From the NCBI RefSeq assembly GCF_964218355.1, contig NZ_CAXPMC010000016.1, positions 1 to 64,000 of the forward strand: a stretch of 64,000 nucleotides of DNA. The letters are read 5' to 3'. Shown one piece after another: positions 43,819-50,087 of this stretch. Position 1 is the first letter of the stretch, and the number at the start of each line of letters is the position of its first letter. The DNA comes from Ferrovibrio sp964218355 (lineage in GTDB: Bacteria; Pseudomonadota; Alphaproteobacteria; Ferrovibrionales; Ferrovibrionaceae). The position numbers and the translations under genes are program-made. The notes beneath the pieces were generated by a model that was not told the origin of the DNA, ran no database searches, and saw nothing but the letters and a program-made list of their open reading frames with translations.

Positions 43819-44061
43819 ATGTTGACCCGCGTGAAGACGATCGCTGCCGCCTTCGTTATGGCCGGCTTCCTGGCCGGCATTGTCGCCCCCGCCCTTGCCC
43901 CGGCCGCCGCCGCGCAGACCGCACAGACGGCCAAGCCGGCGGCCAAGGCCGCACAGAAGGCCGAAAAGAAAAAGCCGGCCAAGAAGCAGACGGCGCAGAA
44001 GAAAAAGAAGACCGGGGAAAAGAAGGTCGCGAAGACCAAGAAAGCAAAGAAGGCCGCCTGA
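43819..44061 (+). CDS. small exported Lys/Ala-rich protein
   Basis: An 80-residue protein with a clear signal peptide (residues 1-34, core AAAFVMAGFLAGIVAPALA, cleavage after AAA) followed by a mature tail of only about 46 residues made almost entirely of Lys, Ala, Gln and Thr (for example KAEKKKPAKKQTAQKKKK). The tail resembles histone H1-like repeats but is predicted to be exported, so an envelope, polyanion- or LPS-binding role is more likely than DNA packaging. AAGGG lies upstream of the ATG and a canonical terminator follows, so this is a real transcription unit. Confidence 0.72.
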   Translation: MLTRVKTIAAAFVMAGFLAGIVAPALAPAAAAQTAQTAKPAAKAAQKAEKKKPAKKQTAQKKKKTGEKKVAKTKKAKKAA

Positions 44062-44098
44062 CGGACCGGCATCGGAACAGCCGGTCCAGACATCACGG

Positions 44099-44126
44099 GC
44101 CCCCGTCGCAGGACGGGGGCTTTTTT
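44099..44126 (+). terminator. rho-independent terminator after the Lys-rich gene
   Basis: GCCCCCGTC (44099-44107), loop GCAG and GACGGGGGC (44112-44120) pair perfectly over 9 bp and are followed by six T. Confidence 0.92.
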
Positions 44127-44154
44127 CATGGTGCGGACTCTACGCGGCCCGGCG

Positions 44155-44559
44155 TCAGTCTGCGACGTCGCGCTTGGGCTCGAAAAAGCGCAGCATCACG
44201 CCAAGGTCGCGGCCGCGGCGCAGGATACGGCCGCCCTGGCCGATGATGGCAAAGGCGCCCTGCTTGCGGGCCAGCCGCGGTGTCTTGACGATGCGGAACA
44301 GCGCGCCGTCGGCACTGCGCCGGAACACCGCGAAGCTGCAGCTGTCGCGGTCATGGCCGATGGCATAGTCGCGCCACTCGCCCATGCCGACCATGCGGGC
44401 ATAGACATTCAGGATCTGGCTGAATTCGCGACGGTTGAAGAATACTGGGGGCTCTGCCGCCGCCCGGCCGGTTGTCAGTTTCCCGGCGCCCGTGATGGCC
44501 GGGATTTCATCCCGCGCCGCCGGACGCCGAAACTGGTGCAAGGCGATCACCTCGCTCAT
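44155..44559 (-). CDS. DUF2794 family protein
   Basis: A 134-residue protein recognised as DUF2794 by the core VFFNRREFSQILNVYARMVGMGEWRDYAIGHDRD followed by FRIVKTPRLARKQGAFAIIGQGGRILRRG. The family is largely restricted to alphaproteobacteria and has no known function. The ATG at 44559 is preferred; a GTG at 44574 lies directly at the GGGGAGG sequence. It is the last gene of the minus-strand chemotaxis arm, 75 bases from the receiver gene, but may be an independent unit. Confidence 0.82.
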   Translation of the reverse strand: MSEVIALHQFRRPAARDEIPAITGAGKLTTGRAAAEPPVFFNRREFSQILNVYARMVGMGEWRDYAIGHDRDSCSFAVFRRSADGALFRIVKTPRLARKQGAFAIIGQGGRILRRGRDLGVMLRFFEPKRDVAD

Positions 44560-44649
44560 GCCGAGACGGCTCACCTCCCCTCGGGAATTGTCATCATTCT
44601 GTATGAATCTTGGCGCCGCAGGGCGCCGCCGTCAAGCGAACAGTGCCGC

Positions 44650-45201
44650 TCAGAGCTCCTTCAGCAGCTCCTCGACCGCCGTATCGTCCATCATCTGGTC
44701 GCCCTTTGCCATCAGGTCCTTGCGGCGCTCCTCGCCAGTATAGTTGGACACGATGTGACGCCGGCGGTCAGGACCGAAGAAGTCGTCGGAACGCACGAAC
44801 TGGCGCGGATTCTCGATCACCATGGTGATGCGGCGCGCCATCGTCTTGGCCGAAAACGGCTTGACCAGGAACTCGGTGATGCCGCAGTCGCGCGCCTTCA
44901 TCACCTTCCATTCCTCGGACTGCGCCGTGACCATGACAATCGGCACGAACACGTTCTTCGAAGCGGGATTCTTGCGCACCCACTCGACGAAGCCGATGCC
45001 GTCCATCTCGCCGTCCATGTGCCATTCGGTAAAGATGATGTCGACGACGTTGTTTTCGAGATACGAAAGCGCATCCTTGGCATTCATCGCCTCGGCGATG
45101 CGGTTGACCCCGAGCGGTCGCAAAACCTCTTTGATAAGCTGCATGTGGTTGTGATTGCTGTCGACCGCCAGCACTGCCACGTTGTTGAGTTTGTAAGTCA
45201 T
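44650..45201 (-). CDS. degenerate CheY-like receiver protein (Glu in place of the acceptor Asp)
   Basis: A 183-residue receiver domain plus a C-terminal extension of about 50 residues. The phosphoacceptor position is Glu59 (segment DIIFTEWHMDGEMDG; codon at 45025-45027), where intact receivers in this locus have S-D-W or T-D-I. The N-terminal acidic pair is reduced to Asp14-Ser15. The Thr (MVTAQSEE) and Lys (LVKPFSAKT) are kept. Such a protein cannot be phosphorylated normally and may mimic the active state. The extension (RQFVRSDDFFGPDRRRH ... EELLKEL) is unfamiliar; its end is acidic and helical. It follows cheD in the same operon (24-base gap). Confidence 0.87.
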   Translation of the reverse strand: MTYKLNNVAVLAVDSNHNHMQLIKEVLRPLGVNRIAEAMNAKDALSYLENNVVDIIFTEWHMDGEMDGIGFVEWVRKNPASKNVFVPIVMVTAQSEEWKVMKARDCGITEFLVKPFSAKTMARRITMVIENPRQFVRSDDFFGPDRRRHIVSNYTGEERRKDLMAKGDQMMDDTAVEELLKEL

Positions 45202-45225
45202 GGTCGAACTGTGTCGCGGCTTGCC

Positions 45226-45882
45226 TCAGTCGAACAGCTCGACGCTGCCGGACTGGGTCTGGACGGCGGTGATCTTCTTCGCCGTCTCGCGCTGGAAGAC
45301 GGTCTTGGCACTGGCATCCTCGATATGCTTGAGGCGCACCACGCCGGTGGACGGAAAATACTGCACCTTGCGGGGCAGGTTGCCGCGCAGGTCGGCAGCC
45401 ACCACCTTGAAGCCTTCCGCCTTGAGATAGCGTTCGACGAAATCGGCATTCTGGTGGCCGATACCGCGCAGGCCGGCCAGCACATTCGCGCCACCGAAAA
45501 TCTTCACTTCGAGGCGATCCCGTTTGCCGCCTGCCGCGAGTATGCCGTTGATCAACTGCTCCATCGAGTAGCTACCGTAGCGCAAAGAGGCGGAGAACGG
45601 CAAATCGGGATTGTTGTCCCCGCCCTTGTCCGGCAGCAGGAAGTGGTTCATGCCCCCGACACCGGAAACCGGATCGCGGATGCAGGATGCCACGCAGGAG
45701 CCCAGAACCGTCGCCAGCATCTCGCCGGTGCGGGTTGACACAAAAAAGTCACCCTGGAAGACCTGGACCACATTGACCTTGAGCACGGGGTCGAAATAGC
45801 GGCGGCGCTCTCCCCCTGACGCAGCGGTACCGCCGGAATCTCCGGTTGACGGTCGGCGCAGGGTGCCAGGCGTCGTGCTCAT
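45226..45882 (-). CDS. cheD: chemoreceptor glutamine deamidase CheD
   Basis: A 218-residue protein. The catalytic Cys63 and His80 are in TVLGSCVASCIRDPVSGVGGMNHFLLP, the defining CheD motif. Downstream are LRYGSYSMEQLINGIL and LEVKIFGGANVL, also typical. It deamidates Gln residues of chemoreceptors and can stimulate receptor-coupled adaptation. The ATG at 45882 starts 10 bases after the stop of the pentapeptide-repeat gene. The N-terminal 30 residues are Ser/Gly/Thr-rich and probably disordered. Confidence 0.93.
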   Translation of the reverse strand: MSTTPGTLRRPSTGDSGGTAASGGERRRYFDPVLKVNVVQVFQGDFFVSTRTGEMLATVLGSCVASCIRDPVSGVGGMNHFLLPDKGGDNNPDLPFSASLRYGSYSMEQLINGILAAGGKRDRLEVKIFGGANVLAGLRGIGHQNADFVERYLKAEGFKVVAADLRGNLPRKVQYFPSTGVVRLKHIEDASAKTVFQRETAKKITAVQTQSGSVELFD

Positions 45883-45892
45883 GTCGGCCGCA

Positions 45893-47098
45893 TCATGGAC
45901 TGCCGGCCGGCTCGGGTTCAAGGCCGCTGACATCCCGCAGGATGGCGTCGGCCCAGTCCACGCCGGCATAGACCGCGCCGGCCAGCCGCGCATTCGACAG
46001 GTCGGTATAGACCCGGCGCCCGGTCCGCTCACCCTTGGCGCTGATGATTTCGGTGCTGTCAAACCGGCTGGCGGTCAGGTCGGTGCCACGGAAATCCACC
46101 CCGGCCAGGTTGCAGCCGGAAAACAGGGCCTCATGCGCCCGGGCCGCCCGCAGGTCGGCACCGGACAGATCGGCGAATTTGAAAATCACCCGGTCGAGAG
46201 TGGCATTGCGCAGCACGGCGCCACGCAGCTTGATGCCGGACAGGTTCTGGCCGCTGAGATCGAAGCCGCTCAGGTCGGCCCCGCGCAGCACGGCCGGACT
46301 GCCGCTGCCCCCCTCGACCCAGAGCCGGTGGGCCTCCAGGGCTTCGCGAATCTCCGCCTCGGTCATCGGCCGGGCCGGTGCCACCGGGGCGGCGGCAAGG
46401 TTGGCCATGGCGACATTGGCGCCGAAAATCTCGACATCGCTGAGATCAACGCCATGCAGATGGGCATCGGTCAGATTGGCACCCTGCAGGGTGGCGCCGG
46501 CAAGATTGGCACCGCTGAGTTCCGCCCCCACCAGGTTGGCGCCGGCCAGGGTGGCCCCGCCGAGATCCGCACCCGACAGGTCGGTGCTGACCAGCTGGCA
46601 GTCGGTCAGGGCCGCATCCTGCAGATTGGCGCCGGACAGGTTGCTGCCCGAGAAATCCGCCCCCAGGGCATCGACGCCGATCATCGTCGCGCCCTCGAAA
46701 TTGCTGCCGGTGACATTCTGGCGCAGCACTTCGATGGCGGCGGCCGGATTGGCGCCGATCTCGAGGCCGCGGCGGAAATTCACCCCGGTCAGGTTGGCGC
46801 CGGCCATGCCGACATTTTCCAGCACGGCGCCGCGCAGGTCGGCCCGGGTCAGGTCCGCTCCGGACAGGTCGGCGCCGGACAGGTCGGCCTTGAAGAAATC
46901 GCTCTGGATCAACTGGGCCTTGCTCATATTGGCACCACGCAGGCTGGCGGAGCGGAAACTGGCCCGCCGCAGATCAGCCCCCGAGAGATCAACCCCCGCC
47001 AGGTCCCGGCCCGAAAAGTCGGCCGGCCGCCCCGCCGGCATCCCTTTCAGCCAGAGGTGATGGTGGTGCAGCATCTCCTTGATGTCGATCGGATCCAT
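45893..47098 (-). CDS. pentapeptide-repeat protein in the chemotaxis locus
   Basis: A 401-residue protein with two right-handed beta-helix blocks of A(D/N)LxG repeats (about residues 25-235 and 265-375). Each is preceded by a short helical lead with H-x-x-W: LHHHHLWLKGMPAGRPADF at residue 10 and ALEAHRLWVEGG at about 252. It shares this architecture with the protein at 9164-10099. It is the first gene of the minus-strand arm, directly upstream of cheD. No catalytic motif is visible; a scaffold or phosphorylation-independent partner is one possibility. Confidence 0.85.
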   Translation of the reverse strand: MDPIDIKEMLHHHHLWLKGMPAGRPADFSGRDLAGVDLSGADLRRASFRSASLRGANMSKAQLIQSDFFKADLSGADLSGADLTRADLRGAVLENVGMAGANLTGVNFRRGLEIGANPAAAIEVLRQNVTGSNFEGATMIGVDALGADFSGSNLSGANLQDAALTDCQLVSTDLSGADLGGATLAGANLVGAELSGANLAGATLQGANLTDAHLHGVDLSDVEIFGANVAMANLAAAPVAPARPMTEAEIREALEAHRLWVEGGSGSPAVLRGADLSGFDLSGQNLSGIKLRGAVLRNATLDRVIFKFADLSGADLRAARAHEALFSGCNLAGVDFRGTDLTASRFDSTEIISAKGERTGRRVYTDLSNARLAGAVYAGVDWADAILRDVSGLEPEPAGSP

Positions 47099-47206
47099 GC
47101 CCTGTCGCCCGTTGCGGAACGGCTAGTTATCATGTTTCTGGCGGGCGCCATACCACCCAGTAGGCATGCATCTTGATCCGCCGGGCCGCCCCCTGCAAAT
47201 GCTTTG

Positions 47207-47233
47207 GCAGGTTGAAATTTGGACACAACCTGC
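47207..47233. promoter_or_regulatory. inverted repeat GCAGGTTG-N11-CAACCTGC between the divergent che arms
   Basis: Perfect 8-base arms (47207-47214 and 47226-47233) flank an A/T-rich 11-base spacer in the 270-base region between the pentapeptide gene and the plus-strand che arm. A single GCAGGTTG half-site recurs at 47942-47949 before the Hpt-like gene. Candidate binding site for a shared regulator. Confidence 0.5.
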
Positions 47234-47368
47234 AGTCGGACTTCCAGCTGTCTCCGAAGCCATGGATAATGACCGGGCCGGCAATCCGGATCGAACGCCT
47301 ACGGACCAGTCGGGGCAGGTGCAATTCCGTCACGCTTATGGAACAATGCCGGTAACGGGGAAGACTGA

Positions 47369-47893
47369 ATGCCGCATCGCAAGAGTATGCAAGCTGCACC
47401 GCCGCCGGCCGGCGATGCCGGCAAGGCCGAGGGAGCCGTCGCCTCGGCCAGCAGCCGGGAGCTGATCGACTTCATTGCCCTGGTCCTGCTGGCGATCAAG
47501 GAAGAGATTGAGGATCTGCAGCAGATGCAGACCGAGACCGCCGAGGCGTTTTCCCGCAAGCTGATGGAGCTGGGGGCCCAGGTACCGTCGGTTCCCGAGA
47601 TGGGCGAGATCATCGCCCTGATGCAGGGCGATGATCTGCGCAACCAGCGCCAGCAGCATGTCATCAATGCGCTGCGCTATGTCGAGAACATCATCCACGA
47701 GCAGGCCGGCCGCAACTGGGCACCGTCGCTGACCGAACGTGCCGCCGGCTGGGGCGAAGGCCTGATTGCCGGCCAGACGCTGGAGCAGGTGCGCACGCAT
47801 TTCCATCATTACCTGATGGGCTCGCCGCATAATACCCCGCCGCGCCACCAGCGCCGCACGCCCGACAATGCCAGCGAAGTGGAATTGTTCTGA
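47369..47893 (+). CDS. chemotaxis-locus helical protein with D-x3-Q motif (possible CheZ analogue)
   Basis: A 174-residue mostly helical protein. A long helix (about residues 30-66) is followed by a second region with MQGDDLRNQRQQHVINAL, in which Asp89-x3-Gln93 matches the spacing of the CheY-dephosphorylating Asp/Gln pair of CheZ (and of CheX/CheC-like phosphatases in principle). The protein ends with DNASEVELF; CheZ proteins also end in a short CheY-binding tail, usually acidic with hydrophobics. I infer a possible phosphatase role; overall similarity to CheZ is weak by eye. GGGGAAG precedes the ATG at 47369. It is the first gene of the plus-strand che arm. Confidence 0.6.
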   Translation: MPHRKSMQAAPPPAGDAGKAEGAVASASSRELIDFIALVLLAIKEEIEDLQQMQTETAEAFSRKLMELGAQVPSVPEMGEIIALMQGDDLRNQRQQHVINALRYVENIIHEQAGRNWAPSLTERAAGWGEGLIAGQTLEQVRTHFHHYLMGSPHNTPPRHQRRTPDNASEVELF

Positions 47894-48003
47894 CCTGCAT
47901 TCCCTCCGCCGCCGGACCATGCTTTCTGTTGCGGCGCTCCTGCAGGTTGACTAGGGTTGGGCATTCTCCCTGACGGCTGCCACCGTCGTTTCGAGGTCCA
48001 CGA

Positions 48004-48567
48004 ATGGCCGAAAAAGACCGCGCCAACGCTCCTGCCGATACTGCCGCCGCCGATCAGTCCCCCCGGACGCCCGGCAAGGCGCAGTTCGTGACGCCGCCGA
48101 ATTACCTGAAGATGAAGGTCGGCAGCGGCGGCATTGACAAGGAAGCGATCAAGGAGGCGGAGATCGCCGTCCAGGTGCTGGGGCACAAGATGTATGCCCA
48201 GTGGGCGGATACCGATCTCGACCGCATGCGCGAGACCTTCGACCGGCTGAAGAAAACCAGCCTCGACGATCCCTCGGGCATCCGCACCATGCTGCGGATC
48301 TGCTGGGACATGAAGGGCCTGGGCGGCACCTTCGGCTATCCGCTGGTCACCACGATCACCCATTATCTCAGCAACTACCTCGAACACTGCCTTGAACATG
48401 CCGAGGCCAGGGTGGTGCCGACCATTGTCACCGCCCATATCGACGCGCTGAACGTGGTGCTGACCCAGAAGATCAGTGGCGATGGCGGCGTGATCGGCCG
48501 GGAGCTGGTCGCCGGCCTCGAAAAGGTGGTCCTGAAGACCGGCGCACGGATCGGCGGCCGCGGCTGA
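48004..48567 (+). CDS. Hpt-like protein lacking the phospho-accepting histidine
   Basis: A 187-residue protein. An N-terminal lead (residues 27-57, VTPPNYLKMKVGSGGIDKEAIKEAE) is followed by a four-helix Hpt-type domain. The signature region reads LRICWDMKGLGGTFGYPLVT; typical alphaproteobacterial Hpt proteins have A-H-D-x-K-G here. Trp101 (codon TGG at 48304-48306) therefore replaces the phosphorylated His, while Lys104 and the Gly residues remain. It cannot take part in phosphotransfer but could bind receivers. GAGG lies 9 bases upstream of the ATG. It sits second in the plus-strand che arm. Confidence 0.85.
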   Translation: MAEKDRANAPADTAAADQSPRTPGKAQFVTPPNYLKMKVGSGGIDKEAIKEAEIAVQVLGHKMYAQWADTDLDRMRETFDRLKKTSLDDPSGIRTMLRICWDMKGLGGTFGYPLVTTITHYLSNYLEHCLEHAEARVVPTIVTAHIDALNVVLTQKISGDGGVIGRELVAGLEKVVLKTGARIGGRG

Positions 48568-48674
48568 GCCGCCACCGCCGCCGGGTAAGGCCGACGGCCG
48601 CAACGCCTAGTGGTCGGGAGCAGGCGCGGCACCCGATCTAGCGGTTCTCCTTGACCCTCCGATTCGCCAAAGCT

Positions 48675-48683
48675 AAGGTTAAC
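48675..48683 (+). promoter_or_regulatory. AAGGTTAAC half-site upstream of the acidic protein gene
   Basis: CTAAGGTTAAC reads TTAACCTTAG on the other strand, one base off the CtrA half-site TTAACCAT over its first eight bases. The same AAGGTTAAC occurs in the palindrome at 58417-58433. Weak evidence on its own. Confidence 0.3.
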
Positions 48684-48744
48684 ACGACTCGGGCAGAGCC
48701 GATTCGCGGCATCCGAACCCAAACCTGAGGGATAGGAACACCCC

Positions 48745-49200
48745 GTGGACTTTAATCAAGGGTTGTTCAGCGACAATGCGGCCGAGAGCGGCCAGGAAGA
48801 TGCCGGTTACGCCAGCGGCTATCACGACGATCCCGTGATCGATGTCGATGCCGAGGATATCGAGGATATCGGCGAGGATGCACCGGGACAGACCGCCCCC
48901 CTCCCGCGCATGGCCGACCGCTTCAACACCGAAACCCGGTTCCACGGCCTGTCGCTGTCACAACTTGCGGTTCACTCCCTCTGGATCGTCGATTATCTGC
49001 GCCAGCTCGGTGAAACCGAGATGTCGGATGGCGATATCGACAGCATCGGCCGCTGCGCCGACGACCTCGAGGGCGCCATCATGCTGATGTTCCAGCTGGC
49101 CGGGGGCACCCGCCAGGAACTGCGCCAGCGCTACCATGAAATCAAGCTGGCCCTGATGGCACACCAGTCCATGACCTTTGATCGCGGGCGCACCCAGTAA
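48745..49200 (+). CDS. acidic hypothetical protein in the chemotaxis locus
   Basis: A 151-residue protein of unknown function. The first 50 residues are strongly acidic and low-complexity (VIDVDAEDIEDIGEDA); the remainder is helical (SLSQLAVHSLWIVDYLRQLGE ... GAIMLMFQLAGGTRQELRQRYHEIKLALMAH). The start is GTG at 48745 with AGGA about 8 bases upstream. No known domain is recognised. It is separated from neighbours by gaps of 177 and 172 bases, with hairpins on the downstream side, so it may be transcribed on its own. Confidence 0.72.
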   Translation: MDFNQGLFSDNAAESGQEDAGYASGYHDDPVIDVDAEDIEDIGEDAPGQTAPLPRMADRFNTETRFHGLSLSQLAVHSLWIVDYLRQLGETEMSDGDIDSIGRCADDLEGAIMLMFQLAGGTRQELRQRYHEIKLALMAHQSMTFDRGRTQ

Positions 49201-49211
49201 TCGAAAAATCA

Positions 49212-49244
49212 CGTCCGAACCCTCGGATGCGACAGTGTTTTTTT
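49212..49244 (+). terminator. possible terminator after the acidic protein gene
   Basis: CGTCCGA (49212-49218), loop ACCC and TCGGATG (49223-49229) pair over 7 bases with one G-U. A run of seven T follows, but after an 8-base gap, so the assignment is tentative. Confidence 0.4.
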
Positions 49245-49320
49245 GGTTACCCCCCGCGCTATCCCCCTTCCGTCCTGTCAGACCCTCGGCTAGGCTGTGA
49301 CCGATTTCGCCGCCTGCCGC

Positions 49321-49337
49321 CCGCCGGCAGCCGGCGG
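49321..49337 (+). repeat. hairpin in the leader of the STAS-cheY-cheA operon
   Basis: CCGCCGG, loop CAG, CCGGCGG: perfect 7-base arms 35 bases before the STAS gene start. It may shape the 5' leader. Confidence 0.4.
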
Positions 49338-49372
49338 AGACGCCGCCAGGATGAGCGGCGAAGGGGGAAGGG

Positions 49373-49687
49373 ATGGATCCTTTCACGATTGCGAAGGCTG
49401 ACGACACGACCCAACTCAGCCTTGTGGCCAGCATGGACCTGCGCGCAGCGGACCCGCTGCTGCACAGTTTCCACGAGATTATGGCACAAGGCGGACAGGT
49501 TGTGATCGACGCTTCGGCCGTCGACCGGCTGTCCACCCCATGCGTCCAGATTCTGCTGTCCGCCGTCCAGCATATGGAGCAGCACAGCATTCCATTTGTC
49601 ATCAAATCGCCGAGCGACGCTTTCGTGACCGCCTTCGACGATTTGGGCCTGTTCTCGTATCTCATGAAATGGCCGGTACAGACATGA
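49373..49687 (+). CDS. STAS-domain protein of the che operon
   Basis: A 104-residue single STAS domain (SpoIIAA-like fold). The conserved loop is VVIDASAVDRLSTPCVQILLSAV, with Ser/Thr at the position phosphorylated in anti-sigma antagonists, and FVIKSPSDAFVTAFDDLGL near the end. Position immediately upstream of cheY-cheA matches the CheS-type first gene of che operons in rhizobia and related bacteria. It may modulate CheA-CheY interaction. GAAGGGGGAAGGG precedes the ATG. Its stop overlaps the cheY start (ATGA). Confidence 0.86.
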   Translation: MDPFTIAKADDTTQLSLVASMDLRAADPLLHSFHEIMAQGGQVVIDASAVDRLSTPCVQILLSAVQHMEQHSIPFVIKSPSDAFVTAFDDLGLFSYLMKWPVQT

Positions 49688-50049
49688 GCAAAAGGGTTCT
49701 CACCGTCGACGATTCCAAGACGATGCTGCAGATGCTGCAATTCGCGCTGAAGCAGGGTGGCTACGAGGTCATCCAGGGCGAAAATGGCCAGGAAGGCCTC
49801 GACCTGCTGGATGCCAACGATGTCGATGTCATCATCACCGATATCAACATGCCGGTGATGGACGGGATCACCTTCATCAAGGAACTGCGCAAGAAGCCGA
49901 AATGCAAGGCGACGCCGGTCCTGATCCTGACCACCGAAAGCAGCCAGGCCAAGAAGCAGGAGGGCCGCGCCGCCGGGGCCACCGGCTGGATCGTCAAGCC
50001 GTTCGATCCGGGCAAGCTGCTGGAAGTCATCCGCAAAGTCAGCCCGTAA
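49684..50049 (+). CDS. cheY: chemotaxis response regulator CheY (first copy)
   Basis: A 121-residue stand-alone receiver. All functional residues are intact: Asp9-Asp10, phosphoacceptor Asp53 (IITDINMPVMDG), Thr83 (LILTTESS) and Lys105 (IVKPFDP). The ATG overlaps the STAS gene stop by four bases. It lies directly upstream of cheA. With the second CheY at 55044 it gives two outputs; one may be the motor effector and the other a phosphate sink, as in other alphaproteobacteria. Confidence 0.93.
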   Translation: MSKRVLTVDDSKTMLQMLQFALKQGGYEVIQGENGQEGLDLLDANDVDVIITDINMPVMDGITFIKELRKKPKCKATPVLILTTESSQAKKQEGRAAGATGWIVKPFDPGKLLEVIRKVSP

Positions 50050-50087
50050 GCCCATCCTGAGCCGCGGAGCAGAAGCAGGACGCGCCC

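Noticed and set aside
47206..47222. Possible sigma-54 promoter (TGGCAG...) in the divergent che region
   Set aside because: The required GC at the -12 position is absent at the correct distance from the GG.
47947..47952. TTGACT as a -35 element before the Hpt-like gene
   Set aside because: No acceptable -10 hexamer lies 16-18 bases downstream.
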